Assembly: GCF_030161415.1 (NCBI RefSeq)
Contig: NZ_BSSU01000009.1
Coordinates: 1-64,000 of the forward strand
Direction: 5' to 3'
Source of the DNA: Thalassotalea eurytherma
GTDB taxonomy: Bacteria; Pseudomonadota; Gammaproteobacteria; Enterobacterales; Alteromonadaceae
Length of the DNA stretch: 64,000 nt
Within the stretch, counting starts at the first letter, position 1. Each line of letters begins with the position of its first letter. Shown piece by piece: positions 25,500 through 35,801 of this stretch. Under the pieces are notes generated by a model. It was not told the origin of the DNA and searched no databases. It was given only the letters and a program-made list of their open reading frames with translations. Both the position numbers and the translations under genes were made by a program.

Positions 25500-26927
25500 A
25501 TGAAAAATCTAGCTAGTGTAGTCTTATTTACATTGAGCACCTTACTTGTTGGTTGCAACCTATCAAGCAATGAAAATACCCAGACTAGAAGCAATGAAGT
25601 TGACGCTGCTGCGGTGAAATTAGTCACTCAGGCGTACCTCTATAGCTATCCATCCATGACAATGGATTACACTCATAAAGTTTCTGCTAACGTTGAAGTG
25701 AGTAACAGCTTAGCAAAAGCGCCAATAAATCAATGGGGAAGTATGCATCAATTCCCTAAAGCAGGTTTTACATCTGTGGTCCGCCCAAACCTTGATACCT
25801 TTTATAGTGTTATTTATGCCGATTTATCGGATGGCCCATTATATATAGAAATCCCTGCTACGGAGCGCTATTACCTTATACCTATTCTTAATGCCCATGG
25901 CGACGTAATTAAATCACTTGGCTCAAGAACTACAGGGCAAGAGGCGTTAAAAATCGCACTATTAGGTCCAAACTTTGACGGTCAAGTTGATTCGGACCTA
26001 ACAGTAATTCGTTCTACTACAAGCCTTAATTGGTTATTAGGTAGGGTTTCGGCTAAAAATAATGAAGATGGCAAGCTCGTTGTGTCTGAGTTTCAGTCTA
26101 AGTTAGTTGCTAAACCGCTTTCTGAACGAAACAATTTGCAGTATCGCAACCCTAAAGGAACTATTAATCAACAATATGTTGGGGTAACACCGATGGATGT
26201 TGTTGATGACATGGACATAGTGCAGTACCTTAATGAGTCTATGACTTTATTAGTCAACAACCCAGGGTATGCAGACGACGCACCACTGTTAACCAAACTC
26301 CAACAGGTTGGCTTCAAAGCAGGTGGTAGCTTTGACTTAAATCAGTTTAATGAAGCGACACAAGCTGCCATTCAGCAAGTACCGCAGAATGTAGCGGGCG
26401 CATTTGCAAAAATGACTGCGAACCCGCCAACTAAAAACCTGCAAAATGGCTGGAATGTCATTACATCTGGTCTTGGTGAGTATGGCACGGAGTATTTTTT
26501 AAGAGCGTATGTGACGAAAGTTGGTTATGGCGCTAACCAGGCTGTTGATGCGATTTATCCAAATGCTGCTGTTGACACAGATGGCCAAAAATTCAATGGT
26601 TCTTATAAGTATGTACTTCATTTTCCAGCAGACAAAATACCTCCAGTGAACGGTTTTTGGTCGTTAACCATGTACGACACAAAAGGCTTTCTTGTTGATA
26701 ACGTAATTGACCGCTATAACCTTAGCAGTATGAAAGATTTAACTTATAACGAAGATGGCTCCCTTGATTTACTAGTCCAATTTGAGCGCCCTGAAAACAA
26801 TGAATCTAATTGGTTGCCTAGCCCACCTGCTGGTGAAAACTTTGAACTAACATTTAGAATGTATTATCCAAAAGATACGGTACTAAATCGGACTTATATT
26901 CTTCCCGGTGTTAAAAGGGTTAAATAG
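25500..26927 (+). CDS. DUF1254/DUF1214 lipoprotein
   Basis: A 475-aa protein with a lipoprotein signal (LSTLLVGC, lipidated Cys19). The N-terminal DUF1254 domain shows YLYSYPSMTMDYTH, then NQWGSMHQFP and VVRPNLDTFYSVIYADLSDGP. The C-terminal DUF1214 domain shows NGFWSLTMYDTKGFLVDN. The family is common in marine and environmental bacteria and has no firm biochemical role. ATG 25500 is preceded by GAGGAATAAT. The gene is intact but sits between two decayed insertion sequences, so it was probably acquired with them or is the survivor of a rearrangement. Confidence 0.85.
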   Translation: MKNLASVVLFTLSTLLVGCNLSSNENTQTRSNEVDAAAVKLVTQAYLYSYPSMTMDYTHKVSANVEVSNSLAKAPINQWGSMHQFPKAGFTSVVRPNLDTFYSVIYADLSDGPLYIEIPATERYYLIPILNAHGDVIKSLGSRTTGQEALKIALLGPNFDGQVDSDLTVIRSTTSLNWLLGRVSAKNNEDGKLVVSEFQSKLVAKPLSERNNLQYRNPKGTINQQYVGVTPMDVVDDMDIVQYLNESMTLLVNNPGYADDAPLLTKLQQVGFKAGGSFDLNQFNEATQAAIQQVPQNVAGAFAKMTANPPTKNLQNGWNVITSGLGEYGTEYFLRAYVTKVGYGANQAVDAIYPNAAVDTDGQKFNGSYKYVLHFPADKIPPVNGFWSLTMYDTKGFLVDNVIDRYNLSSMKDLTYNEDGSLDLLVQFERPENNESNWLPSPPAGENFELTFRMYYPKDTVLNRTYILPGVKRVK

Positions 26928-27046
26928 CTCGTAGACATTGAATCTACCCATTCTTATAAAAGGTATCTGATTATAGACACCTGAATAGATGGTTCGCCTC
27001 ATCGCTAAGCCAGTATTAGAGGTAGGCAAAAAAGAGGTGAACCATC
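26928..27046. repeat. Inverted repeat leader of the IS110-type remnant
   Basis: Arms ATGGTTCGCCTC (26989-27000) and GAGGTGAACCAT (27034-27045) pair with one G-T wobble around a 33-base loop. They end one base before the transposase ATG at 27047. The right arm contains the ribosome binding site GAGGTGA. This may be what is left of the element's non-coding left end. Confidence 0.6.
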
Positions 27047-27660
27047 ATGTCATTAATTAAAGTACTTTGTATAGATTTAGGCAAATCCTCTTTTCACGCT
27101 ATTGGTCGCGACCATACAGGTCGAGAGCAACTCAAGCGTAAATTTACGCGTAGTAAACTTTTTTGCTTTTTATCAAATCTCCCTAAGGTTATTGTCGCAA
27201 TGGAGTCTTGTGGTGGCTCACATTGACTAGCATGTAAATGTCAGTCCTTTGGTTATCAAGTTAAGCTTATTCCTCCGCAGCATGTAGAGCGATACGTTAA
27301 AACCAATAAGCATAATTTGCGACGCTGATGCTATTGCAGAGGCCGCGACATGACCATCTATGCGATTTGTCAGTGTAAACTCCGAAGTATCTCAAGTAAT
27401 ATCTACTATTTATCCCATTCGAGCTTCTTATATCAAAGCGACAACCGCGTGAATGTCGCGTATCGGCGCTATTTTTTTAGAATTTTGAATAGGTTTACCT
27501 AAAGGGCATACAAGCATGACAGTCTTTTTCGGTGGTTGGCTGATTATGGCAAGCCAGTCCCTCCACTGTTGATGCAAGAGCTCGTTGAACATCATGAACA
27601 TTACCTGTACTTTTTCCGTTAAGCCTACTTTAGCGGGGGAACGCTATTTAAGCGATTCTG
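27047..27660 (+). pseudogene. Decayed IS110-family transposase
   Basis: It opens MSLIKVLCIDLGKSSFHAIG, the DEDD RuvC-like start of IS110 transposases, then VIVAMESCGGSH and a TGA where Trp is expected. It continues with VKLIPPQHVERYVKTNKH, a frameshift, DADAIAEAAT, FVSVNSEVSQVIS and LPKGHTSM with further stops. The C-terminal catalytic Ser domain is absent beyond about LMQELVEHHEHYLY. Several independent lesions mean it is dead. The end point is approximate. Confidence 0.82.
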
Positions 27661-27844
27661 ATTTTATAGGTGAGTTACATGAGGTTTACAAATATTGAAA
27701 CCCTAGATAATAAATCAATGTGTATTCTTTTTCTCATAACAAGAAACAAGCACTTTACATAAAAAAAGTGCAGGTATTTTATGCAGAATAAACCTCCAAT
27801 ACTTAAAAGTCTTTTCTATAAGTAGTTTCTATGGGTAGATCAAA
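27661..27844. other. Non-coding stretch between the IS110 remnant and nqrM
   Basis: About 180 AT-rich bases without a supported gene. With the IS110 remnant and its leader it fills the gap 26928-27895. The terminator serving nqrM follows. Confidence 0.5.
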
Positions 27845-27866
27845 AAAAGCACCCTCAGGTGCTTTT
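27845..27866 (-). terminator. Terminator at the end of the nqr-apbE-nqrM cluster
   Basis: AAAAGCACC / GGTGCTTTT stem with a CTCA loop and an A/T tract. It lies 30 bases past the nqrM stop. Confidence 0.85.
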
Positions 27867-27895
27867 CTTACGATCACAAATTATGTTGATTGTGG

Positions 27896-28117
27896 TTATA
27901 GGTTTTTCACGTCAATGCTGTTTTCTTTAAGAGCGGCTTGACGCTCACGCTCTTGTCGTTTTTCACATGGATTATCGCAATTACAAGCTTTATCAATTCC
28001 TACAGAGCCTAAACCACCGCAACTACCTGCCAAGGTTTTTTTTTGGAAAATATAGCCTACAGCCATACCGACAATAACAACCAGAAAAAAGGCTAACGTA
28101 ATTACAAAATAAGTCAT
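27896..28117 (-). CDS. nqrM: Na+-NQR maturation protein NqrM
   Basis: A 73-aa membrane protein with one N-terminal helix (about 3-24). A Cys-rich motif follows: GSCGGLG, then CNCDNPC, i.e. the four-cysteine set of NqrM (DUF539). NqrM is needed to assemble the iron centre of the NqrD/NqrE pair in other bacteria. Its position after apbE in the nqr cluster fits exactly. The gene lies 115 bases downstream of apbE. Confidence 0.93.
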   Translation of the reverse strand: MTYFVITLAFFLVVIVGMAVGYIFQKKTLAGSCGGLGSVGIDKACNCDNPCEKRQERERQAALKENSIDVKNL

Positions 28118-28232
28118 TTAGGTGTCCAAGCAAAAAATTTTAAAATATATCTAATATGAGTAATTCGTCGTTTGGCTAAATTGGGTTATAGGTTTTCACA
28201 CCTATAGTCCTCAACCAACGACGATATGTTGA

Positions 28233-29255
28233 TTATTTTAGATACGGCATGAATTTTACCGTATTAATCTCTTCAAAACCATTATCAGTTTTAACTATTA
28301 GCATTGCGGCAATTTCGTTTTTCTCAGCAAACGTTAGCCCTTGCTCTGGCCCCATCACCATAATTGCCGTTGAAAGGCCATCAGCTGTCATTGCTGACGG
28401 GTGAATAACCGTAACTGATACTAACTTATGATTTATCGGTTTGCCGGTATCCGGGTCAATAATATGAGAAAAACGCTGTCCGTCGCTTTCAAAATAATTA
28501 CGATAGTCACCTGATGTCGCTACCGCATTATCTTTCGGTACTACAAATTGATGAACAGCACGATCATTGGTAATTGGCTTTTCTATCGCAATCGTCCATA
28601 ACGTGCCATTCGCTTTAAAGCCTTTAAGTCGCATTTCCCCACCAATTTCTACAAGGTAACCATTAATCCCATTGGCTTCGAGCAACTTCGCGATAACATC
28701 AACACCATAACCTTTAGCTATAGTTGATAGGTCCACATATAAGTCAGGAATAGTTTTCGTTAGCTCATGACCTTCGACACTTAAATGATGTAGACCCGTT
28801 TTATCTTTGGCGCTTGCTAATTGTTCGTCGCTTGGCACAACATCTGGGCGTGCTTGTGGCCCGAACCCCCAAAGATTGACCAGTGGCCCTACTGTAACGT
28901 CAAGCTTGCCATGCGTCAGTTCACCTATGCGTAAGGACTCTTTAGCAACTGTTGATAGACCTTTTGATACAATAAACGGCGTATTCGCCTCGGCTTTGTT
29001 GAATAAAGACAATTCTGAATCAGGAATATAAGTCGACATTTCTTGGTTAACTTGCAGGAGCGCTTGGTCAATATCAGCTTGTAATTGGTTAATGTCTAAC
29101 TGATCTTTTTCAATAACAAATTTAATGTTGTAAGTTGTGCCCATTGTTGGGCCCTGAAGTAGCAGCTCTTCTTTATTGCTGTCTTTATTGTTTGGAAAGC
29201 AACCTTGAACGGCAACCACCACGATAAATAAGCCAATCAATTTTAAAAAACGCAT
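28233..29255 (-). CDS. apbE: FAD:protein FMN transferase ApbE
   Basis: A 340-aa lipoprotein (signal ending VQGC, lipidated Cys19) of the ApbE family. It attaches FMN from FAD to threonine in SGAT motifs; the likely targets are NqrB and NqrC upstream, both of which carry SGAT. Recognisable segments are GPTMGTTYNIKF, KGYGVDVIAKLLE, EIGGEMRLKG, SGDYRNYFE and HIIDPDTGKPINH with the C-terminal TADGLSTAIMVMG. It lies 362 bases after nqrF with a terminator between, so it may have its own promoter. Confidence 0.94.
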   Translation of the reverse strand: MRFLKLIGLFIVVVAVQGCFPNNKDSNKEELLLQGPTMGTTYNIKFVIEKDQLDINQLQADIDQALLQVNQEMSTYIPDSELSLFNKAEANTPFIVSKGLSTVAKESLRIGELTHGKLDVTVGPLVNLWGFGPQARPDVVPSDEQLASAKDKTGLHHLSVEGHELTKTIPDLYVDLSTIAKGYGVDVIAKLLEANGINGYLVEIGGEMRLKGFKANGTLWTIAIEKPITNDRAVHQFVVPKDNAVATSGDYRNYFESDGQRFSHIIDPDTGKPINHKLVSVTVIHPSAMTADGLSTAIMVMGPEQGLTFAEKNEIAAMLIVKTDNGFEEINTVKFMPYLK

Positions 29256-29466
29256 TTAACCTCTCAACAATTCACGCTAAATAATTCGGCGCTATTCTAA
29301 CCTACTTTCGATGTAAATGGCATAAGACTCAGACGTGCGTTGTTGAGATGTTTTAGATTCCTGCCATCGTCTGAATGATGCTTTCGTATAGCATAGATCC
29401 TGCCCTGCGCTGGAATGACGTTCTCCATGCCTACCTAGCTGGGGGTAAATATATACAGGCATAAAA

Positions 29467-29489
29467 AAAGAGTGGCTAGGCCACTCTTT
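29467..29489 (-). terminator. Terminator after nqrF
   Basis: A 10-bp stem AAAGAGTGGC / GCCACTCTTT with a TAG loop. On the minus strand it is followed by a T tract. Confidence 0.88.
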
Positions 29490-29540
29490 CTAAAACGATA
29501 TTTTCTGTTTAAACGCAGATATTGGGTGATATTTTTATGA

Positions 29541-29577
29541 GCCTGCGCGGAGCTTAGTTTACTAAGTGAGCACAGGC
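29541..29577. repeat. Conserved hairpin element, copy A
   Basis: The inner stem CTTAG-TTTA-CTAAG (29553-29566) sits inside an outer GCCTG/CAGGC stem. The context GAG-hairpin-TGAG recurs at 51837-51850 with a matching two-sided base change. Confidence 0.6.
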
Positions 29578-29617
29578 GACAACAAAAGAGTACCAAAGAT
29601 CAAGTTTAAATCAAATA

Positions 29618-30841
29618 TTAGCCACCGAAGTCATCCAACATGATGTTCTCATCTTCTACACCTAGATCTTTCAACATGCCAATTACGGCAGCGTTCATCA
29701 TAGGTGGACCACACATGTAGTATTCACAATCTTCTGGAGCTTCATGGTCACGTAAGTAGTTTTCGTACAGTACGTTATGGATGAAACCAGTCATACCGTC
29801 CCAGTTATCTTCTGGTTGAGGATCTGAAAGTGCTACGTGCCAATCAAAATTATCATTATCAGCAGCTAGACCGTTGAAATCATCTTCATAGAACATTTCA
29901 CGTAATGAACGTGCACCATACCAGAACGAGATTTTACGAGTCGATTTTAATCGCTTAAGCTGATCGAAAATGTGAGAACGCATTGGTGCCATACCTGCAC
30001 CACCACCAATAAATACCATTTCATTGTCAGTGTCTTTCGCGAAGAACTCACCGAATGGACCTGAAATAGTTACCTTGTCACCTTCTTTTAAGCTCCAAAT
30101 AAATGAAGACATTTTACCTGCTGGTAAAGAAAGGTTATTTGGCGGCGGCGTAGCGATACGCACGTTAAGCATGATAATGCCTTCTTCTTCAGGATAGTTT
30201 GCCATTGAATAAGCACGCAATGTGTCTGTATCAACTTTAGACTCAATATCAAAGAAGCCAAAACGTTCCCAATCACCACGATATTCTTCAGGAATCTCGA
30301 AGTCTTTATATTTGATATGGTGAGCAGGTGCTTCAATTTGAATATAACCACCAGCACGGAATGGAACAGACTCACCATCAGGGATACTTAATTTAAGTTC
30401 CTTGATAAACGTCGCCTTGTTATCGTTCGAGATAACAGAACATTCCCACTGTTGAACACCAAAGATTTCGTCTTCTAATTCAATGTCCATATCTTGCTTA
30501 ACAGCAACCTGACACGATAAACGACAACCTTCTTTTGCTTCACGCTTTGTAATATGGCCTTGTTCAGTTGGTAAGATGTCACCACCACCTGAATGAACGT
30601 GCACAACACACTGACCACAAGTACCACCACCACCACATGCTGATGGCACGAATATACCTTGATCTGCTAATGCGCCTAATAACTTGCCGCCAGCAGCTGT
30701 AGTGATCGATTTGTCTGGATCACCGTTAATTGCAATCTTTACATCGCCCGTTGAAACTAGTTTAGATTTAGCGAACAAAATAACTAAAACTAGCACAACA
30801 ACTATCGCTGTAAACATCGATACGCCGAGTATAATTTCCAT
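29618..30841 (-). CDS. nqrF: Na+-translocating NADH:quinone reductase subunit F
   Basis: A 407-aa NADH-oxidising subunit and electron entry point. It has one N-terminal helix (about 4-26) and a [2Fe-2S] ferredoxin domain with [10 protein letters not shown] near residue 70 and a later Cys near 111. The FAD-binding domain shows RAYSMANYP, and the NADH domain shows [13 protein letters not shown] and ends in LDDFGG. It is the last of the six nqr genes, 54 bases after nqrE. Confidence 0.97.
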   Translation of the reverse strand: MEIILGVSMFTAIVVVLVLVILFAKSKLVSTGDVKIAINGDPDKSITTAAGGKLLGALADQGIFVPSACGGGGTCGQCVVHVHSGGGDILPTEQGHITKREAKEGCRLSCQVAVKQDMDIELEDEIFGVQQWECSVISNDNKATFIKELKLSIPDGESVPFRAGGYIQIEAPAHHIKYKDFEIPEEYRGDWERFGFFDIESKVDTDTLRAYSMANYPEEEGIIMLNVRIATPPPNNLSLPAGKMSSFIWSLKEGDKVTISGPFGEFFAKDTDNEMVFIGGGAGMAPMRSHIFDQLKRLKSTRKISFWYGARSLREMFYEDDFNGLAADNDNFDWHVALSDPQPEDNWDGMTGFIHNVLYENYLRDHEAPEDCEYYMCGPPMMNAAVIGMLKDLGVEDENIMLDDFGG

Positions 30842-30895
30842 CGACTTTTCCTTAGTACATCATTAGAGGATAGTTAACTATCCTCTGAATTAACC

Positions 30896-31519
30896 CTATA
30901 ACGAAATACCACCAAAGGATAGAAAGCCAAATGCCATCAACCCAGTGGTAATAAACGTAATACCTAAACCTTTCAAGCCTTCTGGCACGTCAGAGTACTT
31001 CATTTTTTCACGTAAACCCGCTAATAAAATGATTGCTAACGCCCAACCTGCTCCAGAGCCAATACCGTAAACTACCGATTCACCTAATGTTAGGTTCTTC
31101 GCTACCATGAATGACACGGCACCAAAAATCGCACAGTTTACAGTAATTAACGGAAGGAAAATCCCAAGTGCTTGGTATAACGCTGGGAAGTACTTATCTA
31201 GTACCATCTCTAAGATTTGTACTAGGGCCGCAATAACACCGATAAAGGTAATAAAAGATAAGAAACTTAAGTCAATTGACTCTGTCGGATCTGTAATACC
31301 TAATACGCTATCTAAAGTGCCTGGTGCTAATACTGCTTGATAGATAATTTGGTTTACTGGTACAGCAATACCTAGTACTACGATAACAGCGACACCTAAG
31401 CCCATAGCTGTTTTAACTTTCTTTGATACAGCTAGGAAAGTACACATACCTAAGAAAAACGATAATGCGATGTTCTCGATGAAAATCGTTTTAACTAATA
31501 GCGATAAATAATGTTCCAT
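30896..31519 (-). CDS. nqrE: Na+-translocating NADH:quinone reductase subunit E
   Basis: A 207-aa integral membrane subunit with six hydrophobic helices. It is inverted-topology related to NqrD, and together they hold an iron centre. Conserved [14 protein letters not shown] carries one of the Cys ligands; [12 protein letters not shown] carries the other. It follows nqrD by five bases. Confidence 0.96.
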   Translation of the reverse strand: MEHYLSLLVKTIFIENIALSFFLGMCTFLAVSKKVKTAMGLGVAVIVVLGIAVPVNQIIYQAVLAPGTLDSVLGITDPTESIDLSFLSFITFIGVIAALVQILEMVLDKYFPALYQALGIFLPLITVNCAIFGAVSFMVAKNLTLGESVVYGIGSGAGWALAIILLAGLREKMKYSDVPEGLKGLGITFITTGLMAFGFLSFGGISL

Positions 31520-31524
31520 CGTGA

Positions 31525-32148
31525 TTAGTCCTTCTCAACTTGTTCTGGTTTCCACTGGCGAATTGCCCAGATGATCAAACCAATGATGAAGAATGAAGAG
31601 AATGGTAAAACTAATAAACCATTCGCTTGGTACCAACCGCCGTTTTGAATAAGAGGTAAAATTTCAAGACCAAATATCGTACCAAAACCAAATAACTCAC
31701 GGAAGAACGCTACTGTCATAAGAATGAAGCCGTAACCTAAACCGTTACCGATACCATCCATAAAGCTCACAACAGGCTTCTCTTTCATAGCAAATGCTTC
31801 AGCACGACCCATAACGATACAGTTCGTGATGATCAAGCCAACAAATACTGAAAGCTCTTTTGAAAGTTGATATGAAAACGCTTTAAGCACTTGGTCTACC
31901 ACAATTACTAATGACGCAATAATTGCCATCTGAACGATAATACGAACGCTTGATGGAATATGATTACGAATAATCGAAATAAATAAGTTTGAAAACGCAG
32001 TTACAAAAACTACCGCTAACGTCATTACCAACGCGTTAGCCATAGAGCTTGTTACCGCTAATGCCGAACAAATACCAAGTACTTGTAAAGCAATTGGGTT
32101 GTTATCAACGATTGGACTCGTTAATACCTTTTTAGCATCACTAGACAT
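31525..32148 (-). CDS. nqrD: Na+-translocating NADH:quinone reductase subunit D
   Basis: A 207-aa membrane subunit with six helices, homologous to NqrE. Conserved [14 protein letters not shown] and [14 protein letters not shown] provide the two Cys of the shared iron centre. Its start overlaps the nqrC stop by one base. Confidence 0.96.
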   Translation of the reverse strand: MSSDAKKVLTSPIVDNNPIALQVLGICSALAVTSSMANALVMTLAVVFVTAFSNLFISIIRNHIPSSVRIIVQMAIIASLVIVVDQVLKAFSYQLSKELSVFVGLIITNCIVMGRAEAFAMKEKPVVSFMDGIGNGLGYGFILMTVAFFRELFGFGTIFGLEILPLIQNGGWYQANGLLVLPFSSFFIIGLIIWAIRQWKPEQVEKD

Positions 32149-32918
32149 TAGTTCAACCCTCCATTACGGTATTTATTAACGAATGGGCCATAGCCTTCTT
32201 CGCCTAACCAGAAATGTAATGTTTTCTCAACACCTACACTTGTTAGCGTAGCACCTGATAAACCATCAACGCCGTGAACATCACCAGCTTTTGCACCACC
32301 TTTTACAAGTTTAATTGCAAGGTTGTGCTGTTCATCAAATATTTTCTTGCCCGGCCATAATGCTTTCCACTTAGGGTTCACTACTTCAGCACCTAAACCA
32401 GGAGTTTCTTTGTGATCTGAATAAACGACAGAACGTACCGTATTTAAGTCAGCTTCTAGACCAACGTAACCATACATTAAGTCCCATAAACCAGAACCTA
32501 CGATTGGCAATACGATTGTTTCAATAATGCCTGCGCCATCGCGCACTAAGTAAACAACTGCATCGTGCGAACGACGGTTAATACCAGCGATATCGTTTTT
32601 AGGCTTTTCTGATTTAGATGCATCACGTGAATTACGACGCTCATCAAATAAATCGGGGTTACCTTCGATAAACTCACCTGTATCAAGGTCAATCATTTTT
32701 GCTTCAACGTATTTGTTGTAAGTACCAACAATATCGCCTTTCGCCAATTCTAAAAGATCAGCTGCTTCTAAGATCTTAGTTTGTTGATCTAATAATTTAT
32801 TTGCTTGTTGTAGTGGCTTTAATTGTACCGCTGAAAACGACACTAATAATGCACAAACTAAACAAACTGCGAAAACGAAACCAACCGTTTTGCCAAAAGT
32901 TTCTTTATTACTAGACAT
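32148..32918 (-). CDS. nqrC: Na+-translocating NADH:quinone reductase subunit C
   Basis: A 256-aa subunit with one N-terminal helix and a periplasmic flavin domain. [13 protein letters not shown] near residue 222 is the SGAT flavinylation site modified by ApbE. The annotatable frame is open to 32927 (TTG), but GGAGG lies ten bases before the ATG at 32918, so I use that. It overlaps nqrB by eight bases. Confidence 0.95.
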   Translation of the reverse strand: MSSNKETFGKTVGFVFAVCLVCALLVSFSAVQLKPLQQANKLLDQQTKILEAADLLELAKGDIVGTYNKYVEAKMIDLDTGEFIEGNPDLFDERRNSRDASKSEKPKNDIAGINRRSHDAVVYLVRDGAGIIETIVLPIVGSGLWDLMYGYVGLEADLNTVRSVVYSDHKETPGLGAEVVNPKWKALWPGKKIFDEQHNLAIKLVKGGAKAGDVHGVDGLSGATLTSVGVEKTLHFWLGEEGYGPFVNKYRNGGLN

Positions 32919-34122
32919 TGCGAGCAAGCCTCCGTTTAACGTTTGCTTGAACTACAAAGTAATCAAACAATGGAGCAAATAAGTTAGCGAATAAAATAGC
33001 TAACATCATACCTTCTGGGAAGGCAGGGTTTACTACACGAACCAATACCACCATGACACCCACTAAAGCGCCGAACCAGTATTTACCTGTATTTGTAAAC
33101 GACATAGTTACAGGGTCTGTAGCCATGAACATCATACCGAAGGCAAAACCACCAACAACTAAGTGCCAGTACCAAGGCATTGCGAACATTGCATTTGTTT
33201 CACTGCCAATAACGTTGAATAACGTTGCTGTTACAGCCATACCAACAAATACGCTTAATACGATGCGCCAAGAAGCAATCCCTTTGTAAAGGATATAAGC
33301 ACCACCTAAGAAAATCGCTGCTGTAGAAACTTCACCTACTGAGCCTGGAATGTAACCCCAAAAAGCGTTCCACCAGTCTGCATTTAAGCTGTAATCAATT
33401 GCGCCAGATTGTGCGACTGCACCGGCTGCTAACGCTGTAGCACCAGAGAAGCCATCGACGGCTACCCATACTGCATCGCCGGAAATTTCACTTGGGTAAG
33501 CAAAGAATAAAAACGCACGACCCGCTAATGCTGGGTTCAAGAAGTTTTTACCTGTACCACCAAAAATCTCTTTAGCAATAACAACACCGAAGGTAATACC
33601 TAATGCAGCCTGCCATAAAGGGATCGTTGCAGGTAAGATTAGGGCAAATAAGATTGATGTTACGAAGAAACCTTCGTTAACTTCATGCTTACGAACTGCG
33701 GCAAAAAGTACTTCCCAAAAACCACCGACAATAAACACTGTCATGTAGATAGGTAAGAAGAAACACGCGCCGTAAAGCATTTGTGTGAACCATCCCGATC
33801 CAGCGGTTAATTCAGCACCAAAGAAGCTAAATAAACCTACTTGCCATGTATCAGGTAAAGAATAACCCGCTGCCAATGCTTCAGAAGCTTGGAAACCAAT
33901 GTTATACATACCAAAGAACATTGCAGGGAAAACAGCTAACCAAACCGTAATCATGATACGTTTTAAGTCAATACTGTCGCGAATATGCGTTTTACCTTTT
34001 GTTACGTAGCCAGGTGTGAATAAACCTGTTGCGATTGCTTCGTAAAGGGCAAACCATTTCTCATGTTTACCGCCTTTTTCAAAATGCGGCTCAATATCTT
34101 CAATAAACTTTTTCAAGCCCAT
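32911..34122 (-). CDS. nqrB: Na+-translocating NADH:quinone reductase subunit B
   Basis: A 403-aa membrane subunit with about ten helices that forms the sodium path and binds riboflavin and covalent [15 protein letters not shown] near residue 225 is the SGAT attachment site for ApbE. It starts two bases after the nqrA stop region and overlaps nqrC, so it is tightly coupled. Confidence 0.96.
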   Translation of the reverse strand: MGLKKFIEDIEPHFEKGGKHEKWFALYEAIATGLFTPGYVTKGKTHIRDSIDLKRIMITVWLAVFPAMFFGMYNIGFQASEALAAGYSLPDTWQVGLFSFFGAELTAGSGWFTQMLYGACFFLPIYMTVFIVGGFWEVLFAAVRKHEVNEGFFVTSILFALILPATIPLWQAALGITFGVVIAKEIFGGTGKNFLNPALAGRAFLFFAYPSEISGDAVWVAVDGFSGATALAAGAVAQSGAIDYSLNADWWNAFWGYIPGSVGEVSTAAIFLGGAYILYKGIASWRIVLSVFVGMAVTATLFNVIGSETNAMFAMPWYWHLVVGGFAFGMMFMATDPVTMSFTNTGKYWFGALVGVMVVLVRVVNPAFPEGMMLAILFANLFAPLFDYFVVQANVKRRLARNV

Positions 34123-34124
34123 GT

Positions 34125-35474
34125 CTAACCTTCCTTCTCAATCGTGGTTAGGCATTCACGAAGTAACACACCGTAATCTGTTTTGCCTGGGCAAACAAAT
34201 GTACATAATGCTAAATCTTCTTCGTCAAGCTCTAAGGCACCTAATTGCTGCGCACTGTCGGTATCACCGGCACATAAATCACGTAACAATAAGGTAGGTA
34301 AAATATCTAAAGGCATGACACGTTCGTAGTTACCAATTGGCACCATGGCACGCGCACTACCGTTAGTCGTAGTCGTCATGTTGAATAATTTACTTGGCGA
34401 TAAATGCGATAAGTAAGCACGCGTAACAGAGAATTTGTTAGCGCCAGGCATCATATAACCAATAAAGTCTTTATCACGACCTTCAAGCAATAAGCTTACT
34501 TGCAAGTGATAACGGCCAATATAACCGTGAACGCTTTGCGCGTTATGACCTTGTAATAACGAACCAGAAACAGCACGTAATTCACCATCAGTTGTTTCAT
34601 TAGCAATTAATTCGCTAATGTTTGCACCTAATGTTGTACGCACTAAACGAGGGTTCTTTGCAGCTGGACCAGCGATTGAAATGACACGAGACGAATCAAG
34701 TTCACCTGTTGTAAACAACTTACCAAACGCAATAACGTCTTGGTAGTTTAAGTGCCATACAACATTGTCGCCATCCACTGGTTTTAAGAAGTGAATGTGC
34801 GTACCAACTAAACCTGCAGGGTGTTTGCCCGCAAATTCAGTAACAGAAACGTTGTCAGCAACAGGAACATTAGCACCAGGCGCTTTTGAAACAAATACTT
34901 CACCATCGGTTAAACGGCTTAGTATTGTTAAACCATCTTTAAACGATTCAGCTTGGTCATTAATAATAACCTCTGGGTCAGCCGCTAATGGGTTTGTATC
35001 CATAGCACTAACAAAGATTGCTTTTGGCGTTGAATCAATTGCTGGGATTTTGCTGAATGGACGCGTGCGAAGCGCTGTCCATAAGCCAGATTTAACCAAT
35101 GTTTCAACCACACTCTCACGAGCAACTGTTGATAATTGGTCAGCGGTGTAGCTTGTAAACGTTTCTTGTTCATTGCCGTCAGTCTCTTCACTTAGAGCGA
35201 TAACAACAGACTGTAAAACACGTTTTTCACCACGGTTAATTTCAGTAACCACACCTGCGGCCGGAGCTGTGAATAGTACGCCAGGATTCTTTTTGTCTTC
35301 AAAAAGGGCCTGACCTTTCTTAACGCGATCACCAACTTTGCAATGCATCGTTGGGCGCATACCCACAAACTCTTCACCAAGTGCGGCAACAGTTTTGATG
35401 GTTTGACCATCATGGATTACTTGCTGGGGAGCACCATTTACCGGAACATCCAGACCTTTTTTTATTGTAATCAT
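34125..35474 (-). CDS. nqrA: Na+-translocating NADH:quinone reductase subunit A
   Basis: A 449-aa cytoplasmic subunit near the quinone site, the first of the operon. The start [15 protein letters not shown] and the segment [25 protein letters not shown] (a lipoyl-like fold) are characteristic. I use the ATG at 35474; the frame continues to GTG codons at 35480 and 35486, neither clearly better, so the start is uncertain by a few residues. Confidence 0.95.
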   Translation of the reverse strand: MITIKKGLDVPVNGAPQQVIHDGQTIKTVAALGEEFVGMRPTMHCKVGDRVKKGQALFEDKKNPGVLFTAPAAGVVTEINRGEKRVLQSVVIALSEETDGNEQETFTSYTADQLSTVARESVVETLVKSGLWTALRTRPFSKIPAIDSTPKAIFVSAMDTNPLAADPEVIINDQAESFKDGLTILSRLTDGEVFVSKAPGANVPVADNVSVTEFAGKHPAGLVGTHIHFLKPVDGDNVVWHLNYQDVIAFGKLFTTGELDSSRVISIAGPAAKNPRLVRTTLGANISELIANETTDGELRAVSGSLLQGHNAQSVHGYIGRYHLQVSLLLEGRDKDFIGYMMPGANKFSVTRAYLSHLSPSKLFNMTTTTNGSARAMVPIGNYERVMPLDILPTLLLRDLCAGDTDSAQQLGALELDEEDLALCTFVCPGKTDYGVLLRECLTTIEKEG

Positions 35475-35624
35475 AACCACTTGCACTACTTTGACGGGAG
35501 TATAAAAATTGTTGAAAATGCAACCTTACGTACAGATTGTATTTTCGCCAACTTCAGTGTATTTCAGCGGTTCATTGTTAAAAAACAAATTCCCACCACT
35601 ACTTAGTTAAAAATTTCTGCGCGG

Positions 35625-35633
35625 ATTTTAGCA
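35625..35633 (-). promoter_or_regulatory. Candidate extended -10 promoter of the nqr operon
   Basis: Minus strand TGCTAAAAT: a TG-N extended -10 with TAAAAT, five of six matches to TATAAT. No good -35 is visible. Confidence 0.35.
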
Positions 35634-35746
35634 CGAAATAGACGCGACATTCCATCAATGCAAGACACTTTTAATTACAAAAAAGAAAAAAAGGCTATAT
35701 GCACGCACAATTTTCATTAATTAAACAAAAAATAGTCGAAAATAAA

Positions 35747-35774
35747 AAAACCAGCACATTTTATTGCTGGTTTT
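35747..35774 (-). terminator. Terminator after fabV
   Basis: A 10-bp stem AAAACCAGCA / TGCTGGTTTT with an 8-base loop and a T tract on the minus strand. It lies 28 bases past the fabV stop. Confidence 0.88.
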
Positions 35775-35801
35775 CTTACATTTATTTATCTCAACATCGA
35801 T

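Larger units (their letters stand above)
29256..29617. other. 362-base spacer between nqrF and apbE
   Basis: No gene is visible. From the nqrF side it holds the conserved hairpin element (29541-29577), the nqrF terminator (29467-29489), and a stretch around 29350-29415 with GATTCCTGCC and CTGGAATGACG pieces that resemble common dispersed intergenic repeats. Confidence 0.6.
35475..35801. other. 327-base region between fabV and nqrA
   Basis: Non-coding and AT-rich. It holds the fabV terminator (35747-35774) and a candidate extended -10 (TGC-TAAAAT on the minus strand, 35625-35633) about 150 bases before nqrA. No other element was recognised. Confidence 0.5.

Noticed and set aside
24600-27900. 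Active transposon or genomic island
   Set aside because: Both transposase genes have several stops, frameshifts and deletions; no integrase, tRNA or attachment site is visible.
29350-29415. Dispersed repeat pieces (GATTCCTGCC, CTGGAATGACG)
   Set aside because: They resemble a common extragenic repeat, but only fragments are present and no second copy was found in the window.
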